Assembly: GCF_002242805.1 (NCBI RefSeq)
Contig: NZ_MCGQ01000034.1
Span: 62,001 to 126,000, forward strand
Reading direction: 5' to 3'
Length of the DNA: 64,000 nt
From: Streptomyces diastatochromogenes
GTDB taxonomy: Bacteria > Actinomycetota > Actinomycetes > Streptomycetales > Streptomycetaceae
The position numbers and the translations under genes were made by a program. A model generated the notes under the pieces. It was not told the origin of the DNA. It saw nothing but the letters and a program-made list of their open reading frames with translations, and did no database searches. Position 1 is the first letter of the stretch. Each line of letters opens with the position of its first letter. This document shows, piece after piece, positions 41,790-50,603 of the stretch.

Positions 41790-42086
41790 GGGAGTGGATT
41801 CTCCTGGTTTTGACGTGGTTGGGCACGGCGAGACTGCCGCGTGGGGTTGCGGTACCCGAGTGCCCGATGGACGCGTCAGCCGGAGGAGAGAGGGGTCCTG
41901 TGCGGCTGTCGAGTACAGCTAGCCATTGTGCCACACCCTGCGGGCCGCTTCCGGCCGAGGGGGTCGGACCGCGTCCGGGCACGCCTGGGGCGCACCCGGC
42001 GTGGAGGTGACCTACGTCGGGTGCGCTGCCCGGCGCTGTGAAGTTGCCGTCCGCGCGCACCGCGGCTGCCACGAGCAGCCGCGGTG
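41790..42086. other. Gap between rpsP and the SprT-like gene
   Basis: The 300-base region holds the rpsP promoter side and, at 42059-42085, a hairpin for the neighbouring gene. No ORF with convincing codon use was found. Confidence 0.5.
42059..42085 (-). terminator. Terminator hairpin after the SprT-like gene
   Basis: ACCGCGGCTGC (42059-42069) pairs with GCAGCCGCGGT (42075-42085), an 11-base perfect stem immediately after the stop codon. Confidence 0.8.
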
Positions 42087-42689
42087 TCAGCTTGCCGCCG
42101 CCCCCACGACCTCCGGGATGCGGAACGGCTTGCCGCAGCCGCCGCACACGATCGGGGCCTGGGCCAGGACCGACGGGACCACCCGGACGTTGCGCCCGCA
42201 GTCGCAGACGGCCTTCACGCGGACGCCGCCGCCGGAGGAGCCGTGCCGGGCTGCCGGGCCGCGGAAGGTGCGTGAGGTGTCGGCGGAGGTGGCCACCGTG
42301 TGGGCCTTCAGGGCGCGCTGGAGCCGCTCGATGGTCGGGCGGTAGCGGCGCTTGGCCTCGGGGTTGAGCGTGACCAGGGAGAAACCGCTGCTCGGGTGCG
42401 GTTCCTCGGGGTGGTCCAGGCCCAGCTCCTCGGCGATCGCGAGGAATCTGCGGTTGTGGTAGCGGCCGGCCCGGGAGGTGTCGCGCACGCCGCGGGCAGC
42501 GGCGATGCCGTGGACTGCTTCATGGAGCAGTCGCTCGAAGGAGAGTTCGTGACCGCACGCGGACGACGACTCCCCGATCAGGGACTCTGGCGCGGCAAGG
42601 TCCGGCAGCTCGGGGTGGTACCGCTGAATGTCGGCCCACGCCTGCGCCAGCTCTGCGGCGAGAACAGGTGGTGTCTGTGTCGTGCTCAC
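42087..42689 (-). CDS. SprT-like zinc protein
   Basis: The product has 200 residues from GTG 42689. It has the SprT metalloprotease motif HEAVHGIAAARG (HExxH, about residue 56) and a C-terminal zinc ribbon (CDCGRNVRV and CGGCGKPF). SprT-like proteins resemble Spartan proteases that cut DNA-protein crosslinks, but bacterial members are uncharacterised. The start lacks a clear ribosome-binding site. Confidence 0.75.
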   Translation of the reverse strand: MSTTQTPPVLAAELAQAWADIQRYHPELPDLAAPESLIGESSSACGHELSFERLLHEAVHGIAAARGVRDTSRAGRYHNRRFLAIAEELGLDHPEEPHPSSGFSLVTLNPEAKRRYRPTIERLQRALKAHTVATSADTSRTFRGPAARHGSSGGGVRVKAVCDCGRNVRVVPSVLAQAPIVCGGCGKPFRIPEVVGAAAS

Positions 42690-43197
42690 GTAATGACAAC
42701 GAGCGGGGGTGCCGCTGTGTTCCTATTCCGGGCCATCCCAAATAATTTGCACGTACCCGTCAGTTGCCACTGATGCGTCCTGACGAGGGCGGGTGCGCTG
42801 ATCTGCGGAGAAGACGCACAGCTCATACCAAGCCGGTGCGTAGTCTGACGTACGGCCCGCCCTGTAGCGGCGAGGACAGCGGTGCCCGGCGGATGCGCAA
42901 GAAGTGTTTCGGTCGCTCTCGCACGAGGCCGTCACCTCATACAGCGTCCGTGACGATCGTGACGTTACCGGGTATGCGCGCGCGCCCGGCCACCGGCCCG
43001 TCCCGGGCGAGTGGACACCGTACGGTCACCCAGATTGCGTGGATGTGAAATCTCGCCACACTCGGCACCGACCCCCAAGCAGGGGCCCACGACCCCTGGA
43101 CGGCACCGCGAGCCGGGAGTTACCTGACATACGTGGATAGTGCGAGCGCACGGCATCGGGGGCCACGCAATCGGGCACACGGCGAACTGTCGGCGGA
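42690..43197. other. Divergent intergenic region, 508 bases
   Basis: No gene with host codon bias is found. It is less GC-rich than the surrounding genes and includes the tandem-like CGTGACGATCGTGACG (about 42951-42966). It contains the promoters of the two divergent genes. A 70-codon ORF on the minus strand (42723-42935) was considered and not called. Confidence 0.5.
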
Positions 43198-44073
43198 ATG
43201 GGGCGCTTACCTATGACACCTACGCTCGTGCGGGAACACCTGTCTCACCCGGGCTCCGTACCTCCCCGGGCGAGCCTGTGCGCACGCGCGCGTGACTGGT
43301 CCGAGATCCAGGAGCGGATGCTGGTGCCGCTCTACGAGACCGTCTACGAGCGACTTGAAGTAGGCCCTGCCACACGGCTGCTGGGCCTGCGCTGCGGTTC
43401 CGGGCTCGCCCTGCTGATGGCGGCCTCCAGAGGTGCCGCGGTCACCGGTGTCGACACCTGCGCCGAACGGCTCGCCCTCGCACGCGAGCGCCTGCTGCCG
43501 GACGTTCCGCGCGGCACGCGCGCGCGTACGGGCGCGCGACTCGTCGAGGGCGCCCCCGGGGACGCGGCCGACCCGGACACGCCCGGGTACACCCTGGTGA
43601 CCGTCTTCGAGCCGATCGGCTCCCTGGCGGGCGACGCCGAGGGGCTCGGCGAGCTGCTGGCGGCCGCGCTGCCGACGGCCGTGCGCGGAGCGGCCGTGGT
43701 GCTGGCCGGCTGGGGCCCGCCGGAGCGCTGCGCGACCTCCTCGGTGCTGCGGGTGGCGACGAAACTGGCCGATCCCCTGCGCAGCGCGGGCAGTTGGCGC
43801 CCCGCCCGCCGTGACGACCTGGAGGAGGTCGCCCAGCGGGCCGGTCTGAAGCCGGACGGCTCGGGGCGGGTGGCCTGCCCGTTCGGGTACGCCGATCTCG
43901 ACAACGCCGTACGCGGTCTGCTGTCGACGGGCCTGTTCGACGCGGCGATCGCGGCGACCGACCGCAAGCAGGTGGACAAGGAGCTGACGGAGGCGCTGCA
44001 TCCGTACCGGCGCCCGGACGGCACCGTGTGGATGCCGAACGTCTTCCGCTACCTGATCGCCCGCGTGCCCTAG
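43198..44073 (+). CDS. SAM-dependent methyltransferase-like protein
   Basis: The product has 291 residues; ATG 43213 is an alternative start five codons in. The Rossmann SAM-binding motif is LLGLRCGSGLALLMAASRGAAVTGVD, where the usual acidic residue before GxGxG is replaced by Arg in a weakly conserved version. The C-terminal part with YADLDNAVRGLLSTG is typical of class I methyltransferases acting on small molecules. Substrate unknown. It is convergent with ftsH. Confidence 0.8.
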   Translation: MGRLPMTPTLVREHLSHPGSVPPRASLCARARDWSEIQERMLVPLYETVYERLEVGPATRLLGLRCGSGLALLMAASRGAAVTGVDTCAERLALARERLLPDVPRGTRARTGARLVEGAPGDAADPDTPGYTLVTVFEPIGSLAGDAEGLGELLAAALPTAVRGAAVVLAGWGPPERCATSSVLRVATKLADPLRSAGSWRPARRDDLEEVAQRAGLKPDGSGRVACPFGYADLDNAVRGLLSTGLFDAAIAATDRKQVDKELTEALHPYRRPDGTVWMPNVFRYLIARVP

Positions 44074-44094
44074 GGCTGATCCGCCGGACAGGCC

Positions 44095-46029
44095 CTAGGC
44101 GTCAAGGTCCTTGGTGAGGCGTGTGATGCCGGCGACGCGGTAGGCGTCCGCCTCCTCCAGGGTCTCGTTCTCCAGCAGGGCCTGGGCGAGGGCGTCCAAC
44201 TGGCCGCGGTGGTCGCGGAGTTTGCGGCAGGCCTCCTCGTAGCACTCGTCGACGATCCGGCGCATCTCGCTGTCGATCACGTCGAGGGTCTGCGGGGCCG
44301 CGGCGAGGCCGTAGGCCTGCTGGGCGTCGTTGGGCAGGGCGGAGAGGCGGCCGACCTGGTGGCTCATGCCCCAGCGGGAGACCATCCCGCGCGCGATGTT
44401 GGTGACCTGTTCCAGGTCGCTCTCGGAGCCGGTGGTGACCACGCCGTAGACGACCTGCTCGGCCGCCATGCCGCCGAGCGCGCCGATGATCCGGCCGCGC
44501 AGGTAGTCCTCGGTGTACGCGTACCGGTCCGCCTCCGGCGTGGACAGCGTGACACCGAGCGCCCGGCCGCGCGGCACGATGGTGATCTTGCGGACCGGGT
44601 CGGCGCCGGGCTGGAGCATGCCCAGCAGGGCGTGGCCGCTCTCGTGGTAGGCGGTGCGCCGGCGTTCCTCCTCGGGCATCACCAGCGGGCGTTCGGCGCC
44701 CAGCTGGACCTTCTCCAGCGCCTCCGAGAGGTCGGTCTGTGTCACCTGCTCCTGCTGGCGCTTCACGGCGAGCAGGGCGGCCTCGTTGGCGAGGTTGGCC
44801 AGTTCCGCGCCCGTCATCCCCGGGGTCGTACGGGCGACCTGGGCGAGGTCGACGCCCGGGGCGAGCGGGATGTCACGGGTGTGGATCTCCAGGATGGCCT
44901 CGCGGCCGCCGCGATCCGGGGGCGAGACCTGGACCACCCGGTCGAAGCGACCGGGGCGGGTCAGCGCCGGGTCGAGGATGTCGGCGCGGTTGGTGGCGGC
45001 GAGGACGATGACGCCCTCGGCGCCGGAGAAGCCGTCCATCTCGGTGAGGATCTGGTTCAGGGTCTGCTCGCGCTCGTCGTGCCCGCCCATCCCGGAACCG
45101 CCGGCGCGGGCCCGGCCGATGGTGTCGATCTCGTCGATGAAGATGATGGACGGGGCGACCTTGCGGGCCTCCGCGAACAGCTCCCGCACCCGGGAGGCGC
45201 CCACGCCGACGATCATCTCGATGAACTCGGAGGCGGAGGCGGAGAAGAAGGGCACGCCCGCCTCTCCCGCGACCGCGCGCGCGAGCAGTGTCTTGCCGGT
45301 GCCGGGCGGGCCGGCGAGCAGCACACCGCGGGGCATCTTGGCGCCCATGCGACGGTAGGCGTCGGGGTTCTTCAGGAAGTCCACGACGTCGTTCAACTCG
45401 CCCGCGACCTCGTCGATGCCCGCCACGTCGGCGAAGGTGGTGCGCTTCTCCCCCGGGATCAGCTCCACCGGCTTCGGCGGTGCCTTGCGGCCGAGCATGC
45501 CGCCCGCGCCGCCCATCCCCGCGCTCATCCGCCGCGCGATGAACACCCACACCGCGATCAGCAGCAGCATGGGCGCCAGCGAGATCAGCAGGTTGGCGAG
45601 AAAGCTGCGGTGCTGGACGACGGGCTCGGCCGTGACGGTGACGTTGTGCTTGGTGAGGTTCGCCCACAGCTGGTCGTCGGCGAAGGACGGCCGCTGGGTG
45701 TTGAACTCGGTGTACTTCCCGCCGCTCGGGTTGCTCTGCTCCGTCTTGAGCTTGCCCTGGATGGCGTCGCCCTTGGCGTAGATCTTGCTGACGTTGCCGT
45801 CGTTCACCTGCTTGCTGAACTCGGTGTACGAGATCGTCGGCTCGTTGGCCTGGTCGAAGAAGGACAGCACCAGGTTGGCGATCAGGTACACGACCAGTGC
45901 GGTGAAGACAAGCCGCCACCAGCCCCCGCGCAGCTTGCGCCCGCCGGGCGGCTTCGGCGGCTCCTCGGGAGCACCCTCGGTACGCCAGGGCTGGTCCGGC
46001 GACTTGCGCGGCGGCGCAGGGTTGGTCAT
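44095..46029 (-). CDS. ftsH: ATP-dependent zinc metalloprotease FtsH
   Basis: The product has 644 residues. Two transmembrane helices (about 38-58 and 146-165) flank a periplasmic-side domain. The AAA+ domain has Walker A GPPGTGKT (240-247), Walker B IIFIDEID (about 296-302) and the second region of homology RPGRFDR. The protease zinc site is HESGH (462-466), followed by GMAAEQVVYG. It degrades membrane and misfolded proteins as a hexamer. The N-terminus is proline-rich and unlike the major FtsH, so it may be a second paralogue in the genome. Confidence 0.93.
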   Translation of the reverse strand: MTNPAPPRKSPDQPWRTEGAPEEPPKPPGGRKLRGGWWRLVFTALVVYLIANLVLSFFDQANEPTISYTEFSKQVNDGNVSKIYAKGDAIQGKLKTEQSNPSGGKYTEFNTQRPSFADDQLWANLTKHNVTVTAEPVVQHRSFLANLLISLAPMLLLIAVWVFIARRMSAGMGGAGGMLGRKAPPKPVELIPGEKRTTFADVAGIDEVAGELNDVVDFLKNPDAYRRMGAKMPRGVLLAGPPGTGKTLLARAVAGEAGVPFFSASASEFIEMIVGVGASRVRELFAEARKVAPSIIFIDEIDTIGRARAGGSGMGGHDEREQTLNQILTEMDGFSGAEGVIVLAATNRADILDPALTRPGRFDRVVQVSPPDRGGREAILEIHTRDIPLAPGVDLAQVARTTPGMTGAELANLANEAALLAVKRQQEQVTQTDLSEALEKVQLGAERPLVMPEEERRRTAYHESGHALLGMLQPGADPVRKITIVPRGRALGVTLSTPEADRYAYTEDYLRGRIIGALGGMAAEQVVYGVVTTGSESDLEQVTNIARGMVSRWGMSHQVGRLSALPNDAQQAYGLAAAPQTLDVIDSEMRRIVDECYEEACRKLRDHRGQLDALAQALLENETLEEADAYRVAGITRLTKDLDA

Positions 46030-46076
46030 ATCGGGACGTTACGACACCGGTCCGGCACCGGCACGCGCAGATGCGA

Positions 46077-46149
46077 CTGGGGGCGCCCCTCCGAAGAGGA
46101 GCGCCCCCAGGGTCGTACTGACGTACTACAGGCCGTACTGACGTACTAC
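46077..46149. repeat. Hairpin followed by 16-bp tandem repeat
   Basis: CTGGGGGCGCCCCTCC pairs with GGAGCGCCCCCAG (46077-46110), a strong terminator or attenuator. CGTACTGACGTACTAC then occurs twice (46114-46129 and 46134-46149) with period 20. The block lies between the ftsH start and the ffh stop. Confidence 0.8.
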
Positions 46150-46154
46150 GGCAC

Positions 46155-47705
46155 TCAGCCCATGAACTTCTTGAACTCGTCCGGCAGCTCGAAGTCCTGA
46201 GCGCCCTGCTGCGGCAGCCCGAAGGCGCCTCCGCCCTGAGCGGCGGCCTCACGGCGCTGCGCCGCCTCCAGCTCCTGCTGCTTGCGCTTCATCGGGTTGC
46301 CGGAGCGCTGCTTGCCCTTGGCCTGCTTCGGCTGCTTCTTCTGCCGGCCGGGGCCGCCGCCCATGCCCGGGATCCCCGGCATGCCGGGCATGCCGCCGCC
46401 CTGGGCCATGCGGGACATCATCTTGCGGGCCTCGAAGAACCGCTCGACCAGACCCTTCACCGCGCTGACCTCGGCACCGGAACCCTTGGCGATACGGGCA
46501 CGGCGCGAGCCGTTGATGATCGTCGGGTCCTGGCGCTCGGCCGGGGTCATCGACTTGATGATCGCGGCCATGCGGTCGACGTCCCGCTCGTCGACGTTGT
46601 TGATCTGCTCCTTGATCTGGCCCATGCCCGGCAGCATGCCGAGCAGCTTGGAGATGGAGCCCATCTTCCTGACCTGCTCCATCTGGGCCAGGAAGTCGTC
46701 CAGGGTGAAGTCCTGGCCCTTCTTCGACGCCAGCTTGGAGGCCATCTTGGCGGCCTCTTCCTGGCTGAAGGTCTTCTCCGCCTGCTCGATCAGGGTGAGC
46801 AGGTCACCCAGGTCGAGGATGCGGGAGGCCATCCGGTCCGGGTGGAACGCGTCGAAGTCCTCGAGCTTCTCGCCGTTCGACGCGAACATGATCGGCTTGC
46901 CGGTGACCTGGCGGATCGACAGGGCGGCACCACCGCGGGCGTCACCGTCGAGCTTGGAGAGCACCACACCGTCGAAGCCGACGCCGTCGCGGAAGGCCTC
47001 GGCGGTGTTGACGGCGTCCTGACCGATCATCGCGTCGACGACGAACAGGATCTCGTCCGGAGAGACGGCGTCGCGGATGTCCGCGGCCTGCTGCATCATC
47101 TCCTGGTCGATGCCGAGGCGGCCGGCGGTGTCCACGATCACGATGTCGTGGACCTTGGTCCGCGCGTGCTCGATGGAGTCCTTGGCGACCTTGACCGGGT
47201 CACCGACGCCGTTGCCCGGCTCCGGGGCGTAGACGGCGACACCGGCGCGCTCGGCGACGACGCTCAGCTGGTTGACGGCGTTCGGGCGCTGGAGGTCGGC
47301 GGCGACCAGCAGCGGCGAGTGGCCCTGCTCCTGGAGCCACTTGCCGAGCTTGCCCGCGAGGGTGGTCTTACCGGCACCCTGAAGACCCGCCAGCATGATC
47401 ACGGTCGGGGGCTGCTTGGCGAAGCGCAGGCGCCGGGTCTCGCCACCGAGGATGGTGACGAGTTCGTCGTTGACGATCTTCAGCACCTGCTGGGCCGGGT
47501 TCAACGCCTTGGAGACCTCGGCGCCGAGCGCGCGCTCCTTGACGTTCTTGATGAACGTCCGGACGACCGGCAGGGCCACGTCGGCTTCGAGGAGCGCGAT
47601 ACGGATCTCGCGCGCGGTGGCGTCGATGTCCGCCTCGGAGAGCCGTCCCTTGCCGCGCAGGTTCTTGAAAGTCGCTGACAGGCGATCGGAGAGAGTGTCG
47701 AACAC
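46155..47705 (-). CDS. ffh: Signal recognition particle protein Ffh
   Basis: The product has 516 residues from GTG 47705. The NG domain has Walker A AGLQGAGKTTLAGKLGKWL, DTAGR and TKLDGDARGG. The M domain is Met-rich with GMPGMPGIPGMGGGPG, which binds 4.5S RNA and signal sequences; the tail is longer and more basic than in E. coli. With FtsY (encoded further right) it targets membrane proteins co-translationally. Confidence 0.96.
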   Translation of the reverse strand: MFDTLSDRLSATFKNLRGKGRLSEADIDATAREIRIALLEADVALPVVRTFIKNVKERALGAEVSKALNPAQQVLKIVNDELVTILGGETRRLRFAKQPPTVIMLAGLQGAGKTTLAGKLGKWLQEQGHSPLLVAADLQRPNAVNQLSVVAERAGVAVYAPEPGNGVGDPVKVAKDSIEHARTKVHDIVIVDTAGRLGIDQEMMQQAADIRDAVSPDEILFVVDAMIGQDAVNTAEAFRDGVGFDGVVLSKLDGDARGGAALSIRQVTGKPIMFASNGEKLEDFDAFHPDRMASRILDLGDLLTLIEQAEKTFSQEEAAKMASKLASKKGQDFTLDDFLAQMEQVRKMGSISKLLGMLPGMGQIKEQINNVDERDVDRMAAIIKSMTPAERQDPTIINGSRRARIAKGSGAEVSAVKGLVERFFEARKMMSRMAQGGGMPGMPGIPGMGGGPGRQKKQPKQAKGKQRSGNPMKRKQQELEAAQRREAAAQGGGAFGLPQQGAQDFELPDEFKKFMG

Positions 47706-47788
47706 GGCGCTCGCGGTCCTCGGGGTCGGTGGTGGCTGCTGGGAATCGCCCTCCAGGGTATCCCGGCGGTGAACTCATCGGGGAAGGG

Positions 47789-50239
47789 TCATCCCCGCAG
47801 GGTCTCCTCGAGCACCCGGGCCAGCGAGTTCGCGTCCGGTGCGGGCAGGGGCGCGCCCGTGCCGGTGGTGACGTAGAACGCGTCGACGGCGTTGGCGCCC
47901 AGGGTGCTGACATGCATGCTGCGCACCCGCACCCCGGCCTTCTCCAGGGCCATCCCGATCCGGTGCAGCAGTCCGGGGGCGTCCTGGGTCCGCACCTCGA
48001 TCACCGTGGCGTGGTGGGAGGCCGCCGGGGCCACCGTCACGCGGGGCGGCGGGGCCACCCAGCCGCGGCGGCGCGGGTAGGCCGCGTCCCGCTCGGCGAG
48101 GCGGCCCGCGATGTCGAGCGAGCCGTCGAGGGCGCGGACCAGGTCGGCGCGCAGCCGGGCGGCCTGGGGCAGGGAGCCGTACTCGGCAGCGACCCGCCAG
48201 TTCAGCAGCAGGACCGCGCCGTCGTCGACGTCGTCGGGCAGGGTCAGGGCGCTCAGCTCGGCCGTGCGGACGGTAAGGCGGTGCACGGCGAGGACGCCGG
48301 CGACGGCGGGCAGTACGGCGGGCTGGTCCGGTACGGCGATGAGCAGCTCCACGCCGAGTGGCTCGGGCGAGCCGGGGGCCTCCTCCTCCGGCACCGGCTC
48401 GGTCTGTGCGCGCAGGGCGAGGACCGGGCTGCCGGTGCGGAAGGCCTCGATGGCGAGGCGTTCCTGCTCGGCCGTGGGCGCGGCGGGCTCGGGTTCCTCG
48501 GGGGCGTCCCCGGCGAGGACGGCGGAGACGCGCCGCACCAGGTCGGCGACGAGGGAGCCGCGCCAGGACGACCAGGCGGCGGGTCCGGTGGCGAGGGCGT
48601 CCGCCTCGGTGAGGGCGTGCAGGAGTTCCAGCGTGCTCTGGGTGCCGACGGCCTCGGCGACCGAGCGGACGGTCGCCGGGTCCTCCAGGTCGCGCCGGGT
48701 GGCCGTTTCGACGAGCAGCAGATGGTGCCGTACCAGCGTGGACAGCACCGCCACGTCCGCGCGGTCGAAGCCGATCCGCGCGGCCACGTCCTTGGCGATG
48801 ATCTCGCCGGCCACCGAGTGGTCGCCGGGCCAGCCCTTGCCGATGTCGTGCAGGAGGGCGGAGACGAGGAGCAGGTCGGGGCGGCCGACCCGGCGGGTCA
48901 GCTCGGAGGCACGGACGGCCGTCTCGATCAGGTGCCGGTCCACGGTCCAGATGTGGACGGCGTTGCGCTGCGGGCGGCAGCGGACCCGCTCCCAGTCCGG
49001 CAGGAGGCGGCTGATCAGGCCCTCCGCCTCCAGGGCCTCCCAGACGTCGACGGTCGGGCGGCCGGAGCCGAGCAGGGTCACCAGCTGTTCGCGGGCCTCG
49101 GCGGGCCAGGGCGTGGGCAGGGGGCGCGCGGTGGCGGCCATGCGCCGTACGGCGTGCAGGGAGAGCGGGAGTCCGGCCTGCGCGGCGGCGGCCGCGGCAC
49201 GCAGGGGGAGCACGGGGTCACGTTCGGGGCGTGCGGTCCGGGCGAGCACCACCTCGCCGTCCTGCTCCACCACGCCTTCGGCCAGCGGGGAGCGCTCGGC
49301 GACCGGCTTGCCGCCGCCCAGCATGGCGCGCAGGCGCGGGCGGACGGCGCGCGAGCGCAGCACGCGCCCCACCTCGCGCCAGGTGACATCACTGGCGTAC
49401 GAGATGACGCGCGCCGCTTCATAGACCTGCCGCAGCAGGGTGTCGGCGTCCAGCAGCCCCAGCTCGGCCGCCACCTGGTCCTGTTCCTGCAGCGCGAGCC
49501 GGTCGGTGGCCCGGCCGGTGGCCAGGTGCAGGGCGTCCCGGACGTCGAGCAGGCGCCGGCGCGCGTCCGCGAGGCCCTCGCGCGGGGCGTCGGCCAGCCA
49601 GGAGGCGGCCACGGCGCGCAGGGCGGTGGCGTCCCTGAGGCCGCCGCGGGCCTCCTTGAGGTCGGGTTCCAGGAGGTACTGCAGCTCGCCCTGGCGTTCG
49701 GCGCGGTCGGTGCAGAGTTCCTGGAGTTCGGGAAGGCGCTTGGGTGCCTGGTTGCGCCAGTCGGCCAGGACGGCCGTACGCAGTCCGGCGGTGAGGCCGA
49801 GGTCACCGGTGAGGTGGCGGGCGTCCAGGAGGCCGAGTTGGACTTTCAAATCCTCTGCGGCGGTCTTGCGGGCCTCCGCCGGGGTGCGGACGGAGTGGTC
49901 GAGGGCGAGGCCCAGGTCCCACACGGGGTACCAGAGGCGGTCGGCCAGGGCGGCGACCGCGCCGGGGTCGCTCCCGTCGTGCAGCAGCAGGAGGTCGAGA
50001 TCGCTGCGCGGGGACAGCTCGCCGCGGCCGTAGCCGCCGACGGCGACCAGTGAGACGCCCTTGAGGCCGTCGGCCGCCGCCGTGAACAGCCCGGCGAGCC
50101 AGTCGTCGGTCAGTTCGGCGAGGGCGGCACGGCGCGGCGGCCCGGACCGCGCTCCTTCGGTGAGGAGGCGCAGCCGGGCCGCCGCGTAGCCGCTGGGTCC
50201 CGAGTCATCCGCTTCGTTCCGCACATCCGTACCCGTCAC
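47789..50239 (-). CDS. glnD: Bifunctional uridylyl/adenylyl-transferase GlnD
   Basis: The product has 816 residues from GTG 50239, preceded by AGGAG. The nucleotidyltransferase domain has GGYGRGELSPRSDLDLLLLHD; the HD phosphohydrolase motif is ALLHDIGKGWPGDHS. Two C-terminal ACT domains sense glutamine. In Streptomyces GlnD adenylylates GlnK (Tyr51) rather than uridylylating it. It ends the amtB-glnK-glnD operon. Confidence 0.94.
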   Translation of the reverse strand: MTGTDVRNEADDSGPSGYAAARLRLLTEGARSGPPRRAALAELTDDWLAGLFTAAADGLKGVSLVAVGGYGRGELSPRSDLDLLLLHDGSDPGAVAALADRLWYPVWDLGLALDHSVRTPAEARKTAAEDLKVQLGLLDARHLTGDLGLTAGLRTAVLADWRNQAPKRLPELQELCTDRAERQGELQYLLEPDLKEARGGLRDATALRAVAASWLADAPREGLADARRRLLDVRDALHLATGRATDRLALQEQDQVAAELGLLDADTLLRQVYEAARVISYASDVTWREVGRVLRSRAVRPRLRAMLGGGKPVAERSPLAEGVVEQDGEVVLARTARPERDPVLPLRAAAAAAQAGLPLSLHAVRRMAATARPLPTPWPAEAREQLVTLLGSGRPTVDVWEALEAEGLISRLLPDWERVRCRPQRNAVHIWTVDRHLIETAVRASELTRRVGRPDLLLVSALLHDIGKGWPGDHSVAGEIIAKDVAARIGFDRADVAVLSTLVRHHLLLVETATRRDLEDPATVRSVAEAVGTQSTLELLHALTEADALATGPAAWSSWRGSLVADLVRRVSAVLAGDAPEEPEPAAPTAEQERLAIEAFRTGSPVLALRAQTEPVPEEEAPGSPEPLGVELLIAVPDQPAVLPAVAGVLAVHRLTVRTAELSALTLPDDVDDGAVLLLNWRVAAEYGSLPQAARLRADLVRALDGSLDIAGRLAERDAAYPRRRGWVAPPPRVTVAPAASHHATVIEVRTQDAPGLLHRIGMALEKAGVRVRSMHVSTLGANAVDAFYVTTGTGAPLPAPDANSLARVLEETLRG

Positions 50240-50264
50240 CCAGCGACTCCTGTCTTCTGTCGTG

Positions 50265-50603
50265 TCAGAGCGCGTCCGGGCCGCGCTCGCCGGTACGGAC
50301 CCGTACGGCCGTCTCGACCGGCAGGGACCAGACCTTGCCGTCACCGATCTTGCCGGTGCGGGCCGCCTTGACGATGACCTCGATCAGCTGCTCGGCGTCG
50401 TCGTCCTCGGCCAGTACCTCGATACGGATCTTGGGGACCAGGTCGACGGTGTACTCGGCACCGCGGTAGACCTCGGTGTGGCCCCGCTGACGACCGTAAC
50501 CGCTTGCCTCGGTGACCGTCAGCCCGTGGACGCCGAAGGCCTGAAGGGCCTCCTTGATCTCATCCAGCCGGTGAGGCTTGACGACGGCGGTGATGAGCTT
50601 CAT
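50265..50603 (-). CDS. glnK: Nitrogen regulatory protein PII
   Basis: The product has the usual 112 residues. Tyr51 in EVYRGAEYTVDLVPK is the modified T-loop residue. It senses ATP/ADP and 2-oxoglutarate and regulates AmtB. Its ATG overlaps the amtB stop (ATGA). Confidence 0.96.
   Translation of the reverse strand: MKLITAVVKPHRLDEIKEALQAFGVHGLTVTEASGYGRQRGHTEVYRGAEYTVDLVPKIRIEVLAEDDDAEQLIEVIVKAARTGKIGDGKVWSLPVETAVRVRTGERGPDAL

Noticed and set aside
42723..42935. A 70-codon minus-strand ORF upstream of the SprT-like gene
   Set aside because: Codon use is not convincingly host-like and there is no good ribosome-binding site; kept only as a weak possibility.
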